Shown here: piece by piece, positions 60,485 to 64,000 of the stretch
How the letters are laid out: each line of letters begins with the position of its first letter
How positions within the stretch are numbered: position 1 is the first letter of the stretch
NCBI RefSeq assembly: GCF_023221595.1
Contig: NZ_CP096563.1
Span: 664,501-728,500 of the forward strand
Source: Rhodococcus qingshengii JCM 15477
GTDB taxonomy: Bacteria > Actinomycetota > Actinomycetes > Mycobacteriales > Mycobacteriaceae
Length of the DNA: 64,000 nt
Reading direction: 5' to 3'
Translations under genes and position numbers: made by a program
The notes under the pieces: generated by a model
Seen by the model: only the letters and a program-made list of their open reading frames with translations
Told to the model about the DNA's origin: nothing
Database searches by the model: none

Positions 60485-60691
60485 ATGGCTACAACAGCAG
60501 CGGTACAGAATCCGACACGCTCACGTGCCAGGACCATGTCCTTGTCCGAGTACGTGGCCGAGCATCCGGCGCAGCGCGTTTTCCCACCGACCAGTGAGCG
60601 GGCGGCCAGGATGGCGATGCTCATCATGTTCGCCCTGATGGCCGTCACCCTCGTCGTACTGGTACTTGACGAGGCAGGAATTTTCGGATGA
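60485..60691 (+). CDS. Small single-span membrane protein, 68 residues
   Basis: The ATG at 60485 follows GAAAGGATC. The peptide has a polar basic N-terminus (TTAAVQNPTRSRARTMSLSE), a possible amphipathic segment, and one membrane helix near the end (AMLIMFALMAVTLVVLVL). No family is recognised. It is probably anchored with its N-terminus in the cytoplasm. It lies between an LCP gene and a crotonase gene, perhaps with its own promoter. Confidence 0.7.
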   Translation: MATTAAVQNPTRSRARTMSLSEYVAEHPAQRVFPPTSERAARMAMLIMFALMAVTLVVLVLDEAGIFG

Positions 60692-60724
60692 AGGCAGCGG
60701 TCTTCGGCTGAGCCGGACCTTTAG

Positions 60725-60738
60725 TTACTCTTGAGTAA
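60725..60738. promoter_or_regulatory. Palindrome TTACTCTTGAGTAA at the crotonase start
   Basis: Six-base arms TTACTC/GAGTAA with two bases between, the last base (A60738) being the first of the ATG. There is no Shine-Dalgarno sequence, so the mRNA may be leaderless, and a repressor bound here would block transcription start. It shares 12 of 14 bases with the palindrome at 31846 upstream of the secreted lipase. Confidence 0.55.
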
Positions 60739-61568
60739 TGACTGAACAGAAGAGCTGGAATGCGTTCACCGTCGAGCGCGAAGACAACATCGCCCAGGTG
60801 ACGCTGATCGGGCCGAGCAAGGGCAACGCGATGGGGCCGGATTTCTGGAGTGAACTCCCCGAAATCTTCGCCGACCTCGACGCCGACCCCGAGGTGCGTG
60901 CAATCGTCATCGCCGGTTCCGGCAAGCACTTCTCGTTCGGACTGGACCTGCCGGCGATGAGCGGTGAATTCGGTGCCGTCCTCGCGGACAAGGCTCAGGC
61001 AGGCCCGCGCACCAAGTTCCACGACATGATCAAGCGCATGCAGTCGGGCATCAATGCCGTCGCAGATTGCCGCAAGCCCGTCGTCGCAGCTGTGCAGGGC
61101 TGGTGCATCGGCGGCGGCGTCGACCTGATCACGGCGGCGGACATCCGCTACGCAAGTGCCGATGCCAAGTTCAGCATCCGCGAGGTCAAGGTCGCGATCG
61201 TCGCAGACATGGGCAGCCTCGCGCGTCTGCCCGCGATCATCGGCGACGGACACCTGCGTGAGTTGGCTCTGACCGGCAAGGACATCGACGCAGCGCGCGC
61301 CGAGAAGATCGGCCTCGTCAACGACGTTTTCGAAGATGCCGACGCGGTACTGGCAGCGGCGCGCGCGACCGCCAAGGAGATTGCGCTCAACCCGCCGCTC
61401 GTCGTCCACGGGATCAAGGACGTGCTCGATCACACCCGCAGCGCGAGCGTGAACGACAGCCTTCGCTACGTCGCAGCCTGGAACGCGGCGTTCCTGCCTT
61501 CGCAGGATCTGACCGAGGCCATCACCGCCGTCTTCCAGAAGCGCCCGCCAGTCTTCCAGGGTGAGTAG
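60738..61568 (+). CDS. Crotonase-family enzyme, dienoyl-CoA isomerase-like
   Basis: Protein of 276 residues. The crotonase oxyanion-hole motifs are IAGSGKHFSFGLDLPAM and KPVVAAVQGWCIGGGVDLIT. DIRYASADAKFSIREVKVAI followed by VADMGSLARLPAIIG has acidic residues at the positions used by delta(3,5)-delta(2,4)-dienoyl-CoA isomerases. It would act in beta-oxidation of unsaturated fatty acids. It has no RBS and starts on a palindrome shared with the lipase promoter, suggesting fatty-acid-responsive control. Plain enoyl-CoA hydratase is the alternative. Confidence 0.88.
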   Translation: MTEQKSWNAFTVEREDNIAQVTLIGPSKGNAMGPDFWSELPEIFADLDADPEVRAIVIAGSGKHFSFGLDLPAMSGEFGAVLADKAQAGPRTKFHDMIKRMQSGINAVADCRKPVVAAVQGWCIGGGVDLITAADIRYASADAKFSIREVKVAIVADMGSLARLPAIIGDGHLRELALTGKDIDAARAEKIGLVNDVFEDADAVLAAARATAKEIALNPPLVVHGIKDVLDHTRSASVNDSLRYVAAWNAAFLPSQDLTEAITAVFQKRPPVFQGE

Positions 61569-61610
61569 GAACTGCAAGGGTGAGTAGGAACTGCAAGAGC
61601 GAGTAAAAAC
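61559..61610 (+). repeat. Tandem 19-bp repeat spanning the crotonase stop codon
   Basis: GGGTGAGTAGGAACTGCAA occurs at 61559-61577 and exactly again at 61578-61596, then a diverged third copy starts with GAGCGAGTAAAAAC. The gene's stop TAG (61566-61568) is in the first copy. A slippage duplication of the gene end and 3' region is the simplest explanation. Confidence 0.85.
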
Positions 61611-61616
61611 AGCACA

Positions 61617-61652
61617 AAAATCCCCGCACATCTTCCGATGTGCGGGGATTTT
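61617..61652. terminator. Bidirectional terminator between crotonase and ppa
   Basis: A perfect 16-bp stem (AAAATCCCCGCACATC and its complement) surrounds a TTCC loop, with A and T runs on the two sides. It can stop the rightward crotonase and the leftward ppa transcripts. Confidence 0.93.
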
Positions 61653-61674
61653 CGTTAGGCCTGAGAACTCGAGC

Positions 61675-62166
61675 TCAGTGACCGCCGTTGGCAGCGAGAC
61701 GCTTGATCGAAGCCTCGATCTCGGCCTCTGCCTCGGCGCGGCCGACCCAGTTGGCTGCCTCGACGTGCTTGTTCGGCTCGAGGTCCTTGTAGTGGACGAA
61801 AAAGTGCTTGATCGCATCGAGCTCGAACTGTGAGATGTCACCCAGATCCTGGATGTGATCCCAGCGGGGGTCACCGGCCGGAACGCAGAGGACCTTGTCG
61901 TCTCCGCCGGCCTCGTCGACCATCTTGAACATCGCGACTGCGCGAGCCTCGACGATGACGCCGGGGAAGACCGACTCGGGGAGCAGGACCATGGCGTCGA
62001 GCGGATCGCCGTCCTCACCCAGGGTGTTTTCGATGAAGCCGTAGTCGGCCGGGTAGCCGAAAGCTGTGTAGAGGTAGCGATCGAGTTTGACGCGACCGGT
62101 TACGTGGTCGACCTCGTACTTGTTGCGCTGACCCTTGGGGATCTCGATGGTGACGTCGAACTCCAC
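61675..62166 (-). CDS. ppa: Inorganic pyrophosphatase
   Basis: Protein of 163 residues, close to the mycobacterial Ppa in length and sequence: [40 protein letters not shown], the active-site [11 protein letters not shown] (DxDPxD metal ligands), and [20 protein letters not shown]. It splits pyrophosphate to phosphate, driving biosynthesis. The start is GTG 62166 with GAGGA 7 bases upstream; upstream codons are unlike the family. It is divergent from dacB, a usual arrangement in this group. Confidence 0.96.
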   Translation of the reverse strand: MEFDVTIEIPKGQRNKYEVDHVTGRVKLDRYLYTAFGYPADYGFIENTLGEDGDPLDAMVLLPESVFPGVIVEARAVAMFKMVDEAGGDDKVLCVPAGDPRWDHIQDLGDISQFELDAIKHFFVHYKDLEPNKHVEAANWVGRAEAEAEIEASIKRLAANGGH

Positions 62167-62269
62167 GCCGATTCCTCGCTGTCGTGTCGGTAATGATTCG
62201 TCGGAAGGATATCGGGTCAAGGATAAGGTTGCCTGACCACCCAGTAGGCAGAGCACAGACGGAGGGGCG

Positions 62270-63679
62270 TTGGCGGGCCAAGGAAAGAAGAAGATCGGCT
62301 CGTTGGAAGAGAGTCGACGGCGTAACTTCCGCATCCTTCTGGCGGTCGGTGCAGTGGTTGTACTGGCCGTCGCCGGAGTTGTCGTCGTGAAACTCGGTAC
62401 GTCGAACGACACCGCGGGCAGCGCGACCGTGACTACGTCGCCGCAGCCTGCGCTCGTGACGCCGTCACCTCAGGTGGTGCCCGTCCCGACGGACGCACCG
62501 ATCCCGAGCGCGGCGGGAATCGCCGCGGCGATCGGCCCGGCTGTGGCCAACCCGGATCTGGGGAAGTTCACCGGAGTTGTCGCTGATGCACTCACCGGAA
62601 ACATTCTGTGGAGCGCAGACCCGTCGACGCCGATGACGCCTGCGTCCACGACGAAGGTGCTGACCGCATCGGCGGCACTGCTGAAGTTGCCGCTCGACCA
62701 CCGGCTGTCCACGACGGTGGTTCCCGGAGCGAGCCCCGGGCAGGTCGTTCTGGTCGGCGGTGGTGACCCGACGCTGACGGCCACGCCGAAGGGGCAGAGC
62801 GGGTATTACGCCAATGCTGCTCACATCGCGGATCTCGTCGACCAGATCAAGGCTGCCGGTACGCCGGTGACCAGCGTCGTGGTGGACTCGAGCTTGTTCA
62901 AGGGCGACAACATGGCCACCGGCTGGTTCCCCGCGGACATCGCGGCCGGCTACATCACCCCGATCGAATCGGTGATGATCGAAGGTGGTCGGTACGACGG
63001 CACTCAAGACGAGTCGCCGCGTTCGGAAACGCCCGCGTTGGACGCGGGCAAGGTCCTCGCTCAGGCCCTCGGTGTCGATCCCGCCAACGTGAGTCTCGGC
63101 GCGGCGCCTGCCGGTGCCAAGCCGATCGCCACCGTGCAGTCGGCGCCGCTGAGCGACCGGCTGCTGCAGATGATGGAACATTCCGACAACGTGCTCGCCG
63201 AGACCATCGGGCGTGAGGTCGCGATTGCCTCCGGAATCGAAGCCTCGTTCACCGGAGCAGTCGACGCGACCGGCAAGACCCTGCAGGCGGCCGGGTTCGA
63301 CTACACCGGTGTATCGCTGCACGATTCCAGCGGACTGTCCGTCGACGATCTCATTCCCGCTCAGGTACTCGATCGCGTCATGACGGCTGCGGCCGGTGAC
63401 GGTGATCCGAAACTGCGTCCGCTGCTGGACTACCTTCCGGTGGCCGGCGGAACAGGAAGTTTGTCCGACCGCTACGCGTCCGGAAACCGAACCGGTGCGG
63501 GTTGGGTGCGAGCCAAGACGGGAACTCTCTCAACGGCCAGCGCGTTGTCAGGGTTCGTGGTCGATCAGAACGGGCGAGTGCTCACCTTCGCACTGATGTC
63601 CAATGACCGGCCGCCAGAAGTGAGCCGTCCTGCCCTGGACGCGATTGCCGGAGCATTGAGGAATTGCGGGTGCCAATAG
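62270..63679 (+). CDS. dacB: D-alanyl-D-alanine carboxypeptidase, peptidase S13 (DacB)
   Basis: Protein of 469 residues. After a basic start one membrane anchor ([20 protein letters not shown]) and a Pro/Thr linker lead to the S13 domain: SxxK in [13 protein letters not shown], SxN in [12 protein letters not shown] and KTG in [14 protein letters not shown]. It trims or modifies peptidoglycan stem peptides outside the membrane. I used TTG 62270; its GGAGGGG is very close, so a later TTG at 62300 is also possible. The next gene starts on the last base of the stop codon, forming an operon. Confidence 0.9.
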   Translation: MAGQGKKKIGSLEESRRRNFRILLAVGAVVVLAVAGVVVVKLGTSNDTAGSATVTTSPQPALVTPSPQVVPVPTDAPIPSAAGIAAAIGPAVANPDLGKFTGVVADALTGNILWSADPSTPMTPASTTKVLTASAALLKLPLDHRLSTTVVPGASPGQVVLVGGGDPTLTATPKGQSGYYANAAHIADLVDQIKAAGTPVTSVVVDSSLFKGDNMATGWFPADIAAGYITPIESVMIEGGRYDGTQDESPRSETPALDAGKVLAQALGVDPANVSLGAAPAGAKPIATVQSAPLSDRLLQMMEHSDNVLAETIGREVAIASGIEASFTGAVDATGKTLQAAGFDYTGVSLHDSSGLSVDDLIPAQVLDRVMTAAAGDGDPKLRPLLDYLPVAGGTGSLSDRYASGNRTGAGWVRAKTGTLSTASALSGFVVDQNGRVLTFALMSNDRPPEVSRPALDAIAGALRNCGCQ

Positions 63680-64000
63680 TGGCCGAAAAGACTCCACAAG
63701 ATGATGAAGCCTCGGCTCCGCTCGGTGGTGCCGTCGACTGGAGTCTTGCCGCCAAAGCCGGGATAAAACTGGCGCGCGGCGGCCCCGCGATGTCTCGCTA
63801 CACGGCCGAGACGGCAACCGCAGAACTCGCCGAAGCGTCCGAGCGCGCAGAACTGCCGGTTCGTGAAGTGACCGGGCTGGCCGACGGTCTACCGGTCCCG
63901 GCTGCTGACGTGCTTGACCGGGCCGGGTGGATCACGGCGGCCTCGCGGTCGATGGCACATCTCACCGGCGCCGACCCTGACGGCAGTGGCAATCTCATCG
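63679..64000 (+). CDS. Zinc-dependent metalloprotease-like protein (DUF2342), N-terminal part
   Basis: GTG 63679 shares its G with the TAG stop of dacB; 107 codons are visible before the window ends. The start (LGGAVDWSLAAKAGIKLARG, then RYTAETATAELAEASERAEL) matches the actinobacterial family labelled zinc-dependent metalloprotease/F420-associated, usually found between dacB and tilS. The catalytic part is outside the window, so the enzymatic claim rests on synteny. Confidence 0.8.
   Translation, partial: MAEKTPQDDEASAPLGGAVDWSLAAKAGIKLARGGPAMSRYTAETATAELAEASERAELPVREVTGLADGLPVPAADVLDRAGWITAASRSMAHLTGADPDGSGNLI

Overview
High-GC actinobacterial chromosome, most like a Rhodococcus of the erythropolis/qingshengii type. 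The evidence is the codon use, many GTG and TTG starts, a mycobacterial-type CsoR, an M-box-controlled mgtA-mgtC pair, and a ppa/dacB/zinc-metalloprotease neighbourhood at the right edge. All assignments come from reading the sequence; no search was run.

Layout. 0-8.1 kb: membrane transporters, a TetR regulator, a CsoR copper sensor and four sites of the form ATACC-N7-GGTAT in front of a DMT exporter, a YHS-like metal-binding protein, an MFS/AhpD/MFS operon and a His-rich protein next to csoR. 8.2-10.4 kb: an orphan oligopeptide-binding lipoprotein and a hypothetical gene. 10.5-23.3 kb: a methyltransferase, then what reads as a full arginine-to-succinate route: decarboxylating flavin amino acid oxidase, nitrilase-type amidase, agmatinase-family guanidinobutyrase, GABA aminotransferase, succinate semialdehyde dehydrogenase, a large NAD-glutamate dehydrogenase, and two regulators (XRE-cupin and PucR). 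23.3-26.4 kb: flavin reductase, YbaK deacylase, and a DUF3533 membrane protein divergent from a TetR gene. 26.4-30.4 kb: a Mg2+ M-box riboswitch, a 28-codon leader ORF with a near-perfect ribosome binding site, mgtA and mgtC. 30.4-32.8 kb: a secreted lipase and two GNATs.

32.8-47.4 kb: a large Ter (tellurite/stress) island. It holds a TerD-PD-(D/E)xK nuclease fusion, TerC, TerD, a coiled-coil protein, a five-gene overlapping operon (CitE-like lyase, PRTase-TRSP, StiP-PELOTA, HAD, then a double TerD), a secreted GDSL hydrolase, a TerD protein with a FtsK-like tail, and TerB. This matches the published idea of Ter systems that couple metal-binding TerD proteins to synthesis of a nucleoside-like metabolite and to DNA processing.

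47.4-52.5 kb: OHCU decarboxylase, then a complete IS21-family element (48500-51152) with a 6-bp target duplication. It split a small membrane protein gene whose frame is restored exactly when the element is removed. Decayed MerR and IS6 remnants follow. 52.5-55.5 kb: an SDR-alpha/beta-hydrolase fusion with its LmrA/YxaF-type TetR regulator and a small hypothetical. 55.9-64 kb: APC permease, polysaccharide deacetylase, LytR-CpsA-Psr protein, a small membrane protein, a dienoyl-CoA isomerase-like crotonase, pyrophosphatase, D-Ala-D-Ala carboxypeptidase and the start of a zinc metalloprotease.
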